In this document: one piece after another, positions 33,856-42,948 of the stretch
How positions within the stretch are numbered: the stretch's first letter is position 1
Layout of the letters: every line of letters starts with the position of its first letter
Source of the DNA: an uncultured Bacteroidales bacterium
Lineage (GTDB): Bacteria > Bacteroidota > Bacteroidia > Bacteroidales > Muribaculaceae
DNA length: 64,000 nucleotides
Direction of reading: 5' to 3'
Assembly (NCBI GenBank): GCA_949289215.1
Contig: CASENC010000024.1
Coordinates: forward strand, 1-64,000
Notes under the pieces: model-generated
Seen by the model: the letters and a program-made list of their open reading frames with translations, nothing else
Databases searched by the model: none
What the model was told of the DNA's origin: nothing
Position numbers and translations under genes: made by a program

Positions 33856-35544
33856 ATGTTTAGCTCTACACGTATCTTATCCTGTGCGGTAGCATTATCG
33901 GCTTTATGCCTTGCTGCCTGCGACGAAGAGTACGACCTATCGAAAGACATAAACACCGATATCCAAATCGGGAACCGATTCAAAGTACCGGTAGGTCGCA
34001 CCGACACCGTCTATCTTAGCCGTATCATCGAGGAGTCTGAGACGCTGACCGAAAACAGCGGTATCTACGAAGTGACTTCCGAAGGAAACACCAGCACCGT
34101 CATCGATCCTTTCGACGATGTTGAAATCCACAACTTCACCCCTGAAATCGAGGACCTGATTATTAGCATTCCACAGGGAGCTTCTGCCGGAGTAGAAGCC
34201 GATGCAGGCTCGGCAAAATCATCAGGCAGCTATAGCATCGACGAAGAATTACCACGGGAAGTCCAAGAAATATATTGCGCCGACTTCAAGGGTGACGTAA
34301 TATCCACTTACTTGGAATTATCGCTCGGCTCATTGCCGGAAGGGACTGAAGCCGTGACACTTACCAATCTTAACATGATTTTCCCCGACTTTGTCCACTT
34401 GACCAACGGCTCCAACCAATTCCACATCGACCGTGTGACACTGAACGCCGCTCAACCAACGGCTTCTTACACCATCGACATTGATTGGCTTGAAATAGGC
34501 CATGACGAACAAAGTCATTACATCGCCAATGGAGCAAACGGGCGCAAGCACTTTATTGTCACCGAATCAATCGACATAACAACCAATGCATCGATAACCA
34601 TCGGAGAAAGCATCCCGACACAAAATATTCAAGTGGTATTTGAGTACTATATGGACGATGAAACTGCCGCACTGGAAAAGATTGCCGGGAAATTCAACAC
34701 CACAGCCAACATAAGCTCGAATATCGCAATCAACGACATTCCCGATTTCTTGCGCAGCGAGAACACGCAATTGTCTCCCCAAGAAATATATGTTTACCTC
34801 GACCTCGACAATCCGGTAAACGTCACAGGCAATTTCTCGCTCGACATGACTTCGACCAACAAAACGCAATCAAGCAATGCCTCGGCAAGCATCAAGGTGT
34901 TGCCGGCTGCAATGAACAATATCCTCATCTGCAACTACCAGGCTTCGGTAGCCGGTTATACCACTGTCGAAGAACCATCACTCACCAATTTGTTCCAGTT
35001 CGTACCCGACAACATCGGAATAAACTCCGATGACCTCATACTCACCAGTACCGACAACTCGCAAATGATACGATTAGGCAAAAGCTATGACATTACGGCC
35101 GACTATCGCGCCGTGGTGCCATTCAAATTCAATAACTTGAACATCGAGTACACCGATACAATCGACAACCTGCTGTCGGACCTTGAAGACGTGGCCGACA
35201 AAACCGACCGACTGATTGTGCGCGGAGTGGGTGTGACAAATATTCCGACCGACCTGGTGGCTTCGGTAGAACTTTACGACATATATGGCAACATACTTAA
35301 CGGTATCGATGTGGATCTCTCGAAATTCCGTTTCGATGCCGCTCCCGACGGAGTAGAAGCAACCAACAATCTGGAACTGGCACTTACCGAGCGTGAAGGC
35401 TCTGACGACCTCGAACGCCTGGAAATGATAGTTTTCATAATCAATGCAGCTTCAACCGAGAACATCACGCTGCGGCCTAAGCAATACTTGCTTATAAAGG
35501 ATATATTCGTTGAAATTCCCGACGGGATTAACATGACACTATAA
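33856..35544 (+). CDS. Large Bacteroidetes surface lipoprotein of unknown function
   Basis: 562 residues. Signal peptide with lipobox ALCLAAC; Cys22 is followed by DEEYD, a surface-export type sequence. The mature chain is acidic and beta-rich, with repeated sandwich-like segments (e.g. FTPEIEDLIISIPQGA, VPFKFNNLNIEYTDTI, LELALTEREGSDDLERLEMIVFI). No named domain recognised. It is followed 14 bases later by the DUF5723 barrel gene, so it may be the surface partner of that barrel (inference). Confidence 0.8.
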   Translation: MFSSTRILSCAVALSALCLAACDEEYDLSKDINTDIQIGNRFKVPVGRTDTVYLSRIIEESETLTENSGIYEVTSEGNTSTVIDPFDDVEIHNFTPEIEDLIISIPQGASAGVEADAGSAKSSGSYSIDEELPREVQEIYCADFKGDVISTYLELSLGSLPEGTEAVTLTNLNMIFPDFVHLTNGSNQFHIDRVTLNAAQPTASYTIDIDWLEIGHDEQSHYIANGANGRKHFIVTESIDITTNASITIGESIPTQNIQVVFEYYMDDETAALEKIAGKFNTTANISSNIAINDIPDFLRSENTQLSPQEIYVYLDLDNPVNVTGNFSLDMTSTNKTQSSNASASIKVLPAAMNNILICNYQASVAGYTTVEEPSLTNLFQFVPDNIGINSDDLILTSTDNSQMIRLGKSYDITADYRAVVPFKFNNLNIEYTDTIDNLLSDLEDVADKTDRLIVRGVGVTNIPTDLVASVELYDIYGNILNGIDVDLSKFRFDAAPDGVEATNNLELALTEREGSDDLERLEMIVFIINAASTENITLRPKQYLLIKDIFVEIPDGINMTL

Positions 35545-35558
35545 TACCACCAAAAATC

Positions 35559-36917
35559 ATGAATTCTATAAGAAAATATATATTGGCGGCTGCTATAATA
35601 CTTGCGTCCACCGCAGCTTGTGCCCAAACACTCAACTCCCTCTACTTCCTCGAAGGAAACAACCAACGCCACAAGCTCAACCCCGCGTTCACCTCGGGCC
35701 ACGGTTTTGTGACTTTCCCGTTATTAGGCAACTTGAACCCGACACTCAACTCAAATATCGGACTTGGAACTTTCCTTTATCCGCAAGGAGATGAAATAGT
35801 CACATTCATGCATCCTTCAATATCAAACGAAGAAGCCATGTCGAAATTCAAATCGATGAACGTGTTTGAATTTGACTTAAACCTCGACATCTTGACGGTT
35901 GGCTTCAATGCGTGGGGGGGTACTAATACCATCGGCATAGGTTTACGCAGCCAAAGCGGGTTTTACATTCCCAAAGGCATATTCCAATTTTTGAAAGAAG
36001 GTCAAACTGCCGAAGAACAGGAATACGACATCGATAACTTGGGTGCCCAGTCTCAAAACTACGTAGAACTGGCACTCGGCCATTCACACCAAATCACCGA
36101 CCGCCTTTCGATAGGTGCCAAAGTCAAGGTGCTGGTGGGTGCATTATATGCCAAAGCAAGTGCCGAAAATATGCGCATATATATGTCGGACAACGAATGG
36201 CGCATCACCGAACGCAGCCGCTTGATTGCCTCAAAAGGCATGAATTATGAATTTGACGAAGACGGCAACTTGTCTGACTTTGATTTCAGCGACTTCGGTG
36301 TCGCAGGTTACGGGCTTGGCTTCGACCTCGGTGCCGTTTACCGCATCACCGACGAAGCAACCGTGTCGCTGGCCGTAACAGACATCGGTTTCATTTCATG
36401 GAAAGATTGCTCGGTTGCACATAACGATAATGAAGAATTCGTATATAATGGGTTTGACAATATCGGAGCCGAAGATAATCCCGATGGCAGCAACGACTTT
36501 GAAGATGCAGCCGATGAGCTGGGTGACAGTGCCGAAGGGTTGATAAACTTCAGAGATAGCGGAAAGCAAGGCCACACATCGTCGCTTTACACCACAATCC
36601 GTGCTGCCGGTGAATATGGCATACTGAATCACAAAATCTCATTTGGCGCACTTTACACCATGCGCATAGGCACACCACGGGTATATACCGAGGGGATGAT
36701 AACCGCAAACTTCAGGCCTACGGGTTGGTTTAACGCTGCAATCAACGGTTCGCTCTCCAACGTGCGCAGTTCTATGGGTGCCGTGCTCAACTTCCATCCA
36801 GGGGCTGTAAACTTCTTCATCGGTACCGACTATATCCTCGCAAAATTCAGCAAACAAATAATTCCCGTAAACGCTGCAAAATTCAATTTTGCCATGGGTC
36901 TGAGCTTTAACATCTGA
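35559..36917 (+). CDS. DUF5723 family outer-membrane protein
   Basis: 452 residues. Signal peptide 1-22 (ACAQ). The start TLNSLYFLEGNNQRHKLNPAF and GFVTFPLLGNLNPTLNSN matches the DUF5723 family, related in layout to PorV/FadL-like barrels: a plug-like N-terminus and a barrel ending AAKFNFAMGLSFNI. An acidic loop (about 290-325; DNIGAEDNPDGSNDFEDAAD) faces outward. Function unknown. Its stop overlaps the dus start by one base. Confidence 0.83.
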   Translation: MNSIRKYILAAAIILASTAACAQTLNSLYFLEGNNQRHKLNPAFTSGHGFVTFPLLGNLNPTLNSNIGLGTFLYPQGDEIVTFMHPSISNEEAMSKFKSMNVFEFDLNLDILTVGFNAWGGTNTIGIGLRSQSGFYIPKGIFQFLKEGQTAEEQEYDIDNLGAQSQNYVELALGHSHQITDRLSIGAKVKVLVGALYAKASAENMRIYMSDNEWRITERSRLIASKGMNYEFDEDGNLSDFDFSDFGVAGYGLGFDLGAVYRITDEATVSLAVTDIGFISWKDCSVAHNDNEEFVYNGFDNIGAEDNPDGSNDFEDAADELGDSAEGLINFRDSGKQGHTSSLYTTIRAAGEYGILNHKISFGALYTMRIGTPRVYTEGMITANFRPTGWFNAAINGSLSNVRSSMGAVLNFHPGAVNFFIGTDYILAKFSKQIIPVNAAKFNFAMGLSFNI

Positions 36918-37837
36918 TGAAAATATTTTCAGCACCTTTACAAGGCTACACCGATTGTGCTTGGCGGAATACCCATTCACGGGTATTCGCCGGCACAATC
37001 GATTGTTATTATGCTCCATTTCTGCGGCTTGACAAGGGTGATTTCCGCAACAAGGACTTGCGCGACATTGCCCCCGAGGCCAATTCAGCCTACCGGCTTG
37101 TTCCCCAGGTAATAGCTTGTCCTCGCGAACACTTCTCGGTTCTCGTGGGAAAAGTCGCATCAATGGGTTACCGTGAAATCGACATTAATATGGGTTGCCC
37201 GTTCCCACCGGTGGTGAAACGGCATTGCGGGGCCGGTGTTTTACCTTACCCCGAAGAAGTGAAAGCCATGCTTGCCGTCCTCTGTGAATATCCCGACGTG
37301 GCATTCTCGATAAAAATGCGCCTGGGTGCGGAAAATTGCGAGGAATGGAAGGCATTAATGCCCATAATTGCCGCCATGAATCCCGTTCATGTGACATTGC
37401 ACCCTCGCACTGCACGGCAACAATATGGCGGAGAAATCAACATGGAACAATTTGGTCGTTTCTACGACGAGGCCCCATTCCCTGTGGTGTATAACGGAGA
37501 CTTGCGCACCGGCGACGACATAACCTCGGTATCCACACGCTATCCACGCCTTTGCGCAATGATGATAGGCCGCGGACTGCTTTACAATCCCGCATTGGCA
37601 TACAGCGGCAACGATGCGCGGCATAAGATCATGGAAATGCACCGCCTGCTGTTTGAATACTACCGTAACCATTTGTGTGGCGATGCGCACCTGCTTGCGA
37701 AAATGAAATCATTGTGGGAATATTTCCTTGCCGAAACCGGCGACCGAAAGTGCCGCAAGAAAATACTCAAAAGTTCTTCGATCGAAAAATACAATGCTGC
37801 CGTTGAAGAATTTTGGCAATCACTCAATAACTACTAA
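36917..37837 (+). CDS. dus: tRNA-dihydrouridine synthase
   Basis: 306 residues, a TIM-barrel flavoenzyme that reduces uridine to dihydrouridine in tRNA. Marks: APLQGYTDCAWRN (FMN loop, 6-18), INMGCPFPPVVKRHCGAGVL with the catalytic Cys in GCP (about 93-112), IKMRLGAE, LHPRTARQQYGG, VVYNGDLRTGDD and MIGRGLLYNPAL. It starts within the stop of the DUF5723 gene (ATGA), and its end overlaps the CPBP gene by 4 bases. The exact tRNA position modified cannot be told from sequence. Confidence 0.93.
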   Translation: MKIFSAPLQGYTDCAWRNTHSRVFAGTIDCYYAPFLRLDKGDFRNKDLRDIAPEANSAYRLVPQVIACPREHFSVLVGKVASMGYREIDINMGCPFPPVVKRHCGAGVLPYPEEVKAMLAVLCEYPDVAFSIKMRLGAENCEEWKALMPIIAAMNPVHVTLHPRTARQQYGGEINMEQFGRFYDEAPFPVVYNGDLRTGDDITSVSTRYPRLCAMMIGRGLLYNPALAYSGNDARHKIMEMHRLLFEYYRNHLCGDAHLLAKMKSLWEYFLAETGDRKCRKKILKSSSIEKYNAAVEEFWQSLNNY

Positions 37838-38700
37838 CGAATTTTCTTCCCGCACAACAGCAGGAATAAAACCGTCGTCACGAGACTCAACAGTGCCACC
37901 ACGGGAAACTCCCCGACACCGGGAACTCCGTAGGAGTCGATATCGGCAAATGCCGGACTGTTCATTGCCAAATATCCGAATATCACAGCAAGCGAATTAT
38001 TAAGGGCATGGGCAATTACCGGCAACCATATCGACCCTCCCTTCCATGCAAGGTAACCGAAAAACGCACCTAACAGCAACCGAGGGAAAAAGCCATAAAA
38101 CTGAAAGTGCAACGCGCTGAATATCACGGCAGTCACCCACACAGCGACATGGCCGTTAATGCCTCGCAGCAAGAAGATGCGTTGCTGTGCTCCTCGGAAA
38201 AACAGTTCCTCGCCAAATCCCGTAAGCACGCCTACAATCAGAACCGACACGGCAAGCATTCCCGCCGAACGTGTGGCAAGCAACTCATCGGTCACAGCAC
38301 GAGCCGCTGCCTCGGTACTGCGGAACCATTGTTCCAGAGCCGAATCAGGCAAATCAATCGATTCGTTCAAGTACACAAGGTAATTCATCGCAGGCATCGA
38401 CAATATCAATGTCATTATTACAACGAATATCTGCCATCCGCCAGGTTTCCTGTCAAGAGCCAGTAACGATACAGGCTGTGGCGTTATATAATAGGCCGTC
38501 AGCAAAGCCGGCAGAATAAACACGCATATGTTTTGTAACGCCGACGACGCGTATATCAGTGCCATGCGGTTTCCTATAATGCCGGCAAACAACGCCGAAA
38601 TAATTGTAGTAAACAACAGGCAAACGATAAATGCCCCCCACAGCAGCAAAATACGCTTATAATAAGGCTTAAACTCCTTTCGGTATATCAATTCATCCAT
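37834..38700 (-). CDS. CPBP-family intramembrane metalloprotease
   Basis: 288 residues and about eight membrane helices. The CPBP (Abi/CAAX protease, PF02517) motifs are present: EELFFRGAQQRIF (motif 1, about 170-182), HFQFYGFFPRLLLGAFFGY (motif 2) and HALNNSLAVIFGY (motif 3). Relatives cleave prenylated or other membrane peptides; the substrate here is unknown. Monocistronic; the -7 box at 38721-38728 is 21 bases upstream. Confidence 0.92.
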   Translation of the reverse strand: MDELIYRKEFKPYYKRILLLWGAFIVCLLFTTIISALFAGIIGNRMALIYASSALQNICVFILPALLTAYYITPQPVSLLALDRKPGGWQIFVVIMTLILSMPAMNYLVYLNESIDLPDSALEQWFRSTEAAARAVTDELLATRSAGMLAVSVLIVGVLTGFGEELFFRGAQQRIFLLRGINGHVAVWVTAVIFSALHFQFYGFFPRLLLGAFFGYLAWKGGSIWLPVIAHALNNSLAVIFGYLAMNSPAFADIDSYGVPGVGEFPVVALLSLVTTVLFLLLCGKKIR

Positions 38701-38720
38701 TCCTTATAAAAAACTTTCCA

Positions 38721-38728
38721 CAAAAATA
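38721..38728 (-). promoter_or_regulatory. Promoter -7 box of the CPBP gene
   Basis: Minus strand TATTTTTG, matching TAnnTTTG, 21 bases before the ATG; divergent from the DUF4251 promoter. Confidence 0.5.
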
Positions 38729-38771
38729 CTAAATAATACACAAAACATAGTTACAATCAAAAACTAATACC

Positions 38772-38779
38772 TAAATTTG
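38772..38779 (+). promoter_or_regulatory. Promoter -7 box of the DUF4251 gene
   Basis: TAAATTTG, a full match, 28 bases before the ATG at 38807. Confidence 0.55.
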
Positions 38780-38806
38780 ACATAACATATATAGGAGATT
38801 TCGATT

Positions 38807-39424
38807 ATGAAACAGATGATGAGAATTTTAGTAATACTTGCAATTGCCGCATTTTCGGCACAAGCAATACCGGCACAAGAGTTGAAGCAAATTACCGGTA
38901 TCCCCGAGAATGAAACCAAGGAAGAACGCAAAGCCCGTGAAAAGAGGCTCGAAGCACTGCGCGACTCTATTGCATTTGTCGAAGCACAAATGGCTCTCGA
39001 TTCAAGTTATTTCGTAATTACTGCCGACCGCATAATGCTCGACAATCGCGTGAATATCATGTCGCCCAATGCCGGAACCAACTTTGTGCTTGTACAAGGA
39101 GACAAGGCCATAGTGCAATTGGCTTTCAACACAGGATATTCGGGACTTAACGGACTGGGGGGCATAACCGTGGAAGGGACCATAGGCAACCGCAAGACCA
39201 AAGTCTCAAAGAAAGGCGACATCAGCTACAGCTTCAGCGTAAACGGCATTAGCATATCAGCCCAGGTATATATAACCGTCTATAAGAATACAAATCAAAC
39301 AATGGTTTACATCAACCCCAATTTCAACTCAAACACAATGACGGTATATGGCCCGCTTATCCCCTACGACCACAACGGCGACCGTTACGGCAACAAGGTG
39401 TTCCAAGGCCGGACTATTCCATAA
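38807..39424 (+). CDS. DUF4251 domain protein, exported
   Basis: 205 residues. Signal peptide 1-24 (IPAQ). A charged helix follows (ENETKEERKAREKRLEALRDSI, in outline, about 33-55), then the DUF4251 beta domain: DSSYFVITADRIMLDNRV, FVLVQGDKAIVQLAFN and GTIGNRKTKVSKKGDISYSF. Widespread single-domain periplasmic protein of the Bacteroidales; function unknown. Monocistronic between two minus-strand units. Confidence 0.88.
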   Translation: MKQMMRILVILAIAAFSAQAIPAQELKQITGIPENETKEERKAREKRLEALRDSIAFVEAQMALDSSYFVITADRIMLDNRVNIMSPNAGTNFVLVQGDKAIVQLAFNTGYSGLNGLGGITVEGTIGNRKTKVSKKGDISYSFSVNGISISAQVYITVYKNTNQTMVYINPNFNSNTMTVYGPLIPYDHNGDRYGNKVFQGRTIP

Positions 39425-39457
39425 TAAGCCGACGATGTGCTGCACATAATATTGCAA

Positions 39458-40591
39458 TTACAGCAACTTCACGCCTATGCCCGGGCGGTCGAGGGGTACT
39501 GTGACTTGGCCGTCTATGATTTTTATCCCGTCGAAGCGATCATTTGAAATGAGCAAATTACCGTCAAGGTCGGCCCAATCGACCAGCGGAGCCAATTGCG
39601 CAGCAGCAGTCACGGCACACGAAGTTTCGGTCATGCACCCTATCATCACTTTCATGCCCAGCGCACGCGCAAGTGTCACCATTTTGTAAGCCTCGTGCAT
39701 TCCGGTGCTTTTCATCAGTTTTATGTTTATGCCGTCATAATATTCGGCAAGCCGCGGTATGTCGGGCAGGCGTTGGAACACTTCATCGGCAATTATCGGC
39801 AGCGGGCTGCGTTCCCTCAACCATGCAGTCTCCTTAAGCATTCCACCGGGCATAGGCTGCTCCACAAACAGGCAATTCTTGTCGCTCAGCCATTCCACCA
39901 TTTCAAGTGCATACTGCGGGTCGTTCCACCCTTGATTGGCATCTACGCAAATAGGCACGTCGGTCATGCTGCGTATTATTTCCACAAGTTGCTTGTCGTT
40001 GTCAAGCCCCATTTTCACTTTTATCACTCTATACGGCTCGGCTTCCTGCATCTTCTGCCTCACCACGTCCTCGGTGTCGATGCCTATCGTGAAACTGGTG
40101 CATGGCGACTTTTCGGGCGACAATCCCCAAATACGATACCAGGGCTGCCCCATTATCTTTCCCGTAAGGTCATGCAACGCAATATCTATCGATGCTTTGG
40201 CAGCACGGTTCCCCTCTTCTATGGAATCGACATACTGCAAAATCTCCTCCATGCGGAACGGGTCGCCGAATTGTCCCAAATCCACCTTTCCAAGGAAGCG
40301 GCATACACTCTCGACACTTTCGCCCAAATATGGCGGCATCGATGCCTCACCATATCCCACTATGCCGTCATATTCTATTTCAACCTGCACATCGGGTGTA
40401 GTGGTACGGCTTGATTTCGCGAGATTGAATGAATGCTTCAATTGCAACTCATATGGCATATACGACAAATTTAACCGTCCCGACCTCCCTTTTATGTGGT
40501 GGGTGGCATTGCCAAATGCCGAAACCGATATTGGCGATGCAGCCGCCATCAACCCCATGCCGGCCAACCCTATGAATTTACGCCTGTCCAT
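39458..40591 (-). CDS. Dipeptide epimerase (L-Ala-D/L-Glu epimerase type), with twin-arginine signal
   Basis: 377 residues of the enolase superfamily. Catalytic marks: VIKVKMGLD (the KxK acid/base pair, about 191-199), CVDANQGW, VEQP and IADE (metal ligands Asp-Glu-Asp), and KLMKSTGM (second catalytic Lys). The family isomerises L-Ala-D-Glu from peptidoglycan to L-Ala-L-Glu. The N-terminus MDRRKFIGLAGMGLMAAASPISVSA is a twin-arginine-type signal, so it is probably exported folded. Its start overlaps the stop of the NlpC/P60 gene by one base. Confidence 0.9.
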   Translation of the reverse strand: MDRRKFIGLAGMGLMAAASPISVSAFGNATHHIKGRSGRLNLSYMPYELQLKHSFNLAKSSRTTTPDVQVEIEYDGIVGYGEASMPPYLGESVESVCRFLGKVDLGQFGDPFRMEEILQYVDSIEEGNRAAKASIDIALHDLTGKIMGQPWYRIWGLSPEKSPCTSFTIGIDTEDVVRQKMQEAEPYRVIKVKMGLDNDKQLVEIIRSMTDVPICVDANQGWNDPQYALEMVEWLSDKNCLFVEQPMPGGMLKETAWLRERSPLPIIADEVFQRLPDIPRLAEYYDGINIKLMKSTGMHEAYKMVTLARALGMKVMIGCMTETSCAVTAAAQLAPLVDWADLDGNLLISNDRFDGIKIIDGQVTVPLDRPGIGVKLL

Positions 40592-41526
40592 TATTGCTTA
40601 TTAAAATACCACGGATGCAATCTCACCGGAACAATACCCTTGTTGGTACCGACATTTCCGGCAACGCGCCGTATCGAATGTAACGGTCTGCCAAGGTAAT
40701 CGGCATCATCGGGGTCGATGCTGTTATACTTCACCATTCCCGAACAATGTATGCACTCGCCATCGGCAATGTACAACCCGACATGGGTCACCTGACCTGC
40801 CGAATTGCCCCAAAACAGCAAATCGCCTTTCCGGGCTTCCTTCCAATCCTCGGGCCTTATGCTTGTTCCATATAGTGCCTGTTCCGAAGCGTCGCGTTGC
40901 AATATTATGGCATTGGCAAAATAACAATTTTTTGTAAACCCCGAACAATCAGCCATTTTAGTCGAAGTTCCGCCCCATAAATAAGACATTCCAAGCATAC
41001 TGCGGGCAGTACTTATTATCAAATCGGCATCGAAAGCCTGCCGGGCCCATGTGTCAAAATCGGCTACATCTTGCTTACGCACATATCCCACACGGCCGTC
41101 GGGCGTGGCTGCTTTCACCCATGCCCCGGCATCGCCCTTGTATTCAAGTATGCATCCAAGCACAAGGTCGCTTACGGCAAAATTTGCTAATGTGTCGGCG
41201 ACAAGCGTCGATTGCATAGCAGTGACAACCACCCGGCGCGATTTACGCCACACTTTCATCTGTTCTTCGGTTACTGTTCTCACCAACGATGACGGAACAT
41301 ATGCCACATAATCATCAGGGCCTTGAACATAATACCACTCCCCCTTTTCTTTTAGGATTTTCAACGGGGTACCCATAATCGCCTGGGTTGACATCTCGGA
41401 CGAATGTCGCCCCTCGGTGCGCATTGATGCAACCGCTACATCCACTATTGCCCATCGGCCATAGCCGGGCACGGGCAGGGCAACGATTGCCAAAAACAAT
41501 ATTATGCCGAATATTTTTCTATTCAT
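40591..41526 (-). CDS. NlpC/P60 (C40) peptidase with bacterial SH3 domains, YkfC-like
   Basis: 311 residues. Signal peptide 1-23; two SH3b-like domains (about 25-90 and 100-150, e.g. DDYVAYVPSSLV, GRVGYVRKQDV); C-terminal NlpC/P60 domain with catalytic Cys in MADCSGFTKN, His in THVGLYI and the third polar His in ECIHCSG. This matches gamma-D-glutamyl-L-diamino acid endopeptidases that cut murein stem peptides. Lies between manC (4-base overlap) and the epimerase (1-base overlap). Confidence 0.93.
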   Translation of the reverse strand: MNRKIFGIILFLAIVALPVPGYGRWAIVDVAVASMRTEGRHSSEMSTQAIMGTPLKILKEKGEWYYVQGPDDYVAYVPSSLVRTVTEEQMKVWRKSRRVVVTAMQSTLVADTLANFAVSDLVLGCILEYKGDAGAWVKAATPDGRVGYVRKQDVADFDTWARQAFDADLIISTARSMLGMSYLWGGTSTKMADCSGFTKNCYFANAIILQRDASEQALYGTSIRPEDWKEARKGDLLFWGNSAGQVTHVGLYIADGECIHCSGMVKYNSIDPDDADYLGRPLHSIRRVAGNVGTNKGIVPVRLHPWYFNKQ

Positions 41527-42800
41527 AATCTTACCTCGATCAATTGCAACAGTGTTGACGCAGTGATTTCATACATAGCACTTTTGGCTACCTTCACCAC
41601 ATCACCGGCCGACAATTCATTAGTGCCGCTTCCGGCAATATTAATAATTCCGTGTCCCGACAGCACAGTCAATACACAGTTATGCCCTTCTTCACAAAAT
41701 TTCGCGGTCTTGCCTTGGAACACCGTCATGTGTGAAGTCTCGGTTCCATCGATTGCATCAACAACCCGACGGTTGCCCCAACCAAATTCCTCATACCGCG
41801 GTTCTTGCGGCAGCTTATCGACGAATGTTTTCAATTGCTCGCAATGTTCCTTATCGGCAACCAATATGCCATCGGGACTTGCCGCTACAATCAAATTACT
41901 TGTACCTATGCACAACAACGGTAATCCTAATTGGTTAACCACTTGCGACCCGCATTCGGGGTTATCAACCACGGCATTGCCTATGCAATGGCCGGGCAAC
42001 TCGTCAGCAAGAGCATTCCACGTGCCCAAGTCGCGCCACACGCCCGAAAACGGCAATACGGCAATCGACCGAGCTTTCTCGGCTACCTCATAATCAAAAC
42101 TTATCTTTGGCAACTCTCCATAACGGCTGCGCACCTCGGCAAACGACCCGGCTTGCACATACCGTGCCGTAATCGCCTTCATATATCCTAACCGGAACGC
42201 AAACACGCCGCCATTCCACAATGCTCCACTTTTTATAAGTTCGGCGGCTCGCTCCTCGGTAGGTTTCTCGGTAAACCCGGCCACACGCATTACAGGTTTG
42301 CCGGCCTCGCCTTCTTGCGGCACCACATATCCGAACTTTGACGATGCATATGTTGGGCATATACCCATCAGCACCAAATCACCATCTCCGGCTTCAACAG
42401 CCGCAGCCATTCGTCCGATAGTGGAAAAATAGCCTTCGTCGGTAAACGGATCACAAGGCATCACCACGACCACTTCATCATCACCGCACCCTTTCTCCAA
42501 TGCAAGATAAGAAGTTGACAAAGCTATGGCAGGGAATGTATCGCGCCGTTCGGGTTCGGTCACGATGTCAACACCTTTGCCCAACTGGGCCTCTATCACA
42601 CCTCGCTGGGCAGCACCGGTGGCAATTGTCACATCGCAACCCAGGCCGGCCTCACGTATCTGCCTGACTACTCGTTGCACCATCGACTCCACATCACCTG
42701 CAGGAGATGGCAACACACGGACAAACTGCTTTGACCTTGCATTATTCGACACCGGCCAAAGCCTCTTTCCCGAACCTCCCGACAACAAAATAATCTTCAT
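41523..42800 (-). CDS. manC: Mannose-1-phosphate guanylyltransferase
   Basis: 425 residues. Makes GDP-mannose from mannose-1-phosphate and GTP. LLSGGSGKRLWPVSN at the N-terminus is the nucleotidyl-transfer loop; VMPCDPFTD, GFTEKPTEE and LWNGGVFAFR follow; the C-terminal 90 residues form a short cupin-like domain without a full phosphomannose isomerase motif, so it is the monofunctional or small-cupin form. First gene of the unit that continues with two muropeptide enzymes, an unusual pairing. Confidence 0.9.
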   Translation of the reverse strand: MKIILLSGGSGKRLWPVSNNARSKQFVRVLPSPAGDVESMVQRVVRQIREAGLGCDVTIATGAAQRGVIEAQLGKGVDIVTEPERRDTFPAIALSTSYLALEKGCGDDEVVVVMPCDPFTDEGYFSTIGRMAAAVEAGDGDLVLMGICPTYASSKFGYVVPQEGEAGKPVMRVAGFTEKPTEERAAELIKSGALWNGGVFAFRLGYMKAITARYVQAGSFAEVRSRYGELPKISFDYEVAEKARSIAVLPFSGVWRDLGTWNALADELPGHCIGNAVVDNPECGSQVVNQLGLPLLCIGTSNLIVAASPDGILVADKEHCEQLKTFVDKLPQEPRYEEFGWGNRRVVDAIDGTETSHMTVFQGKTAKFCEEGHNCVLTVLSGHGIINIAGSGTNELSAGDVVKVAKSAMYEITASTLLQLIEVRL

Positions 42801-42830
42801 ACTATTTTATTTATTAGATTTGTCATTCCA

Positions 42831-42861
42831 CAAAATTAATACTTTATACCATTACGGCAAA
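42831..42861 (-). promoter_or_regulatory. Promoter of the manC operon
   Basis: Minus strand TTTG (42861-42858), 19-base spacer, TAATTTTG (42838-42831). 30 bases before the manC ATG. Confidence 0.7.
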
Positions 42862-42948
42862 TTTTTCAACCCACATTGATGCCCCATTGAAATGGTTTTA
42901 TCGAAGATTATTCGTAACTTCGTGCATTATAAATGCAAACCAAGAAAC

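Noticed and set aside
39434..39446. Small palindrome ATGTGCTGCACAT between DUF4251 and epimerase genes, considered a terminator
   Set aside because: Stem too short and no T-run on either side.
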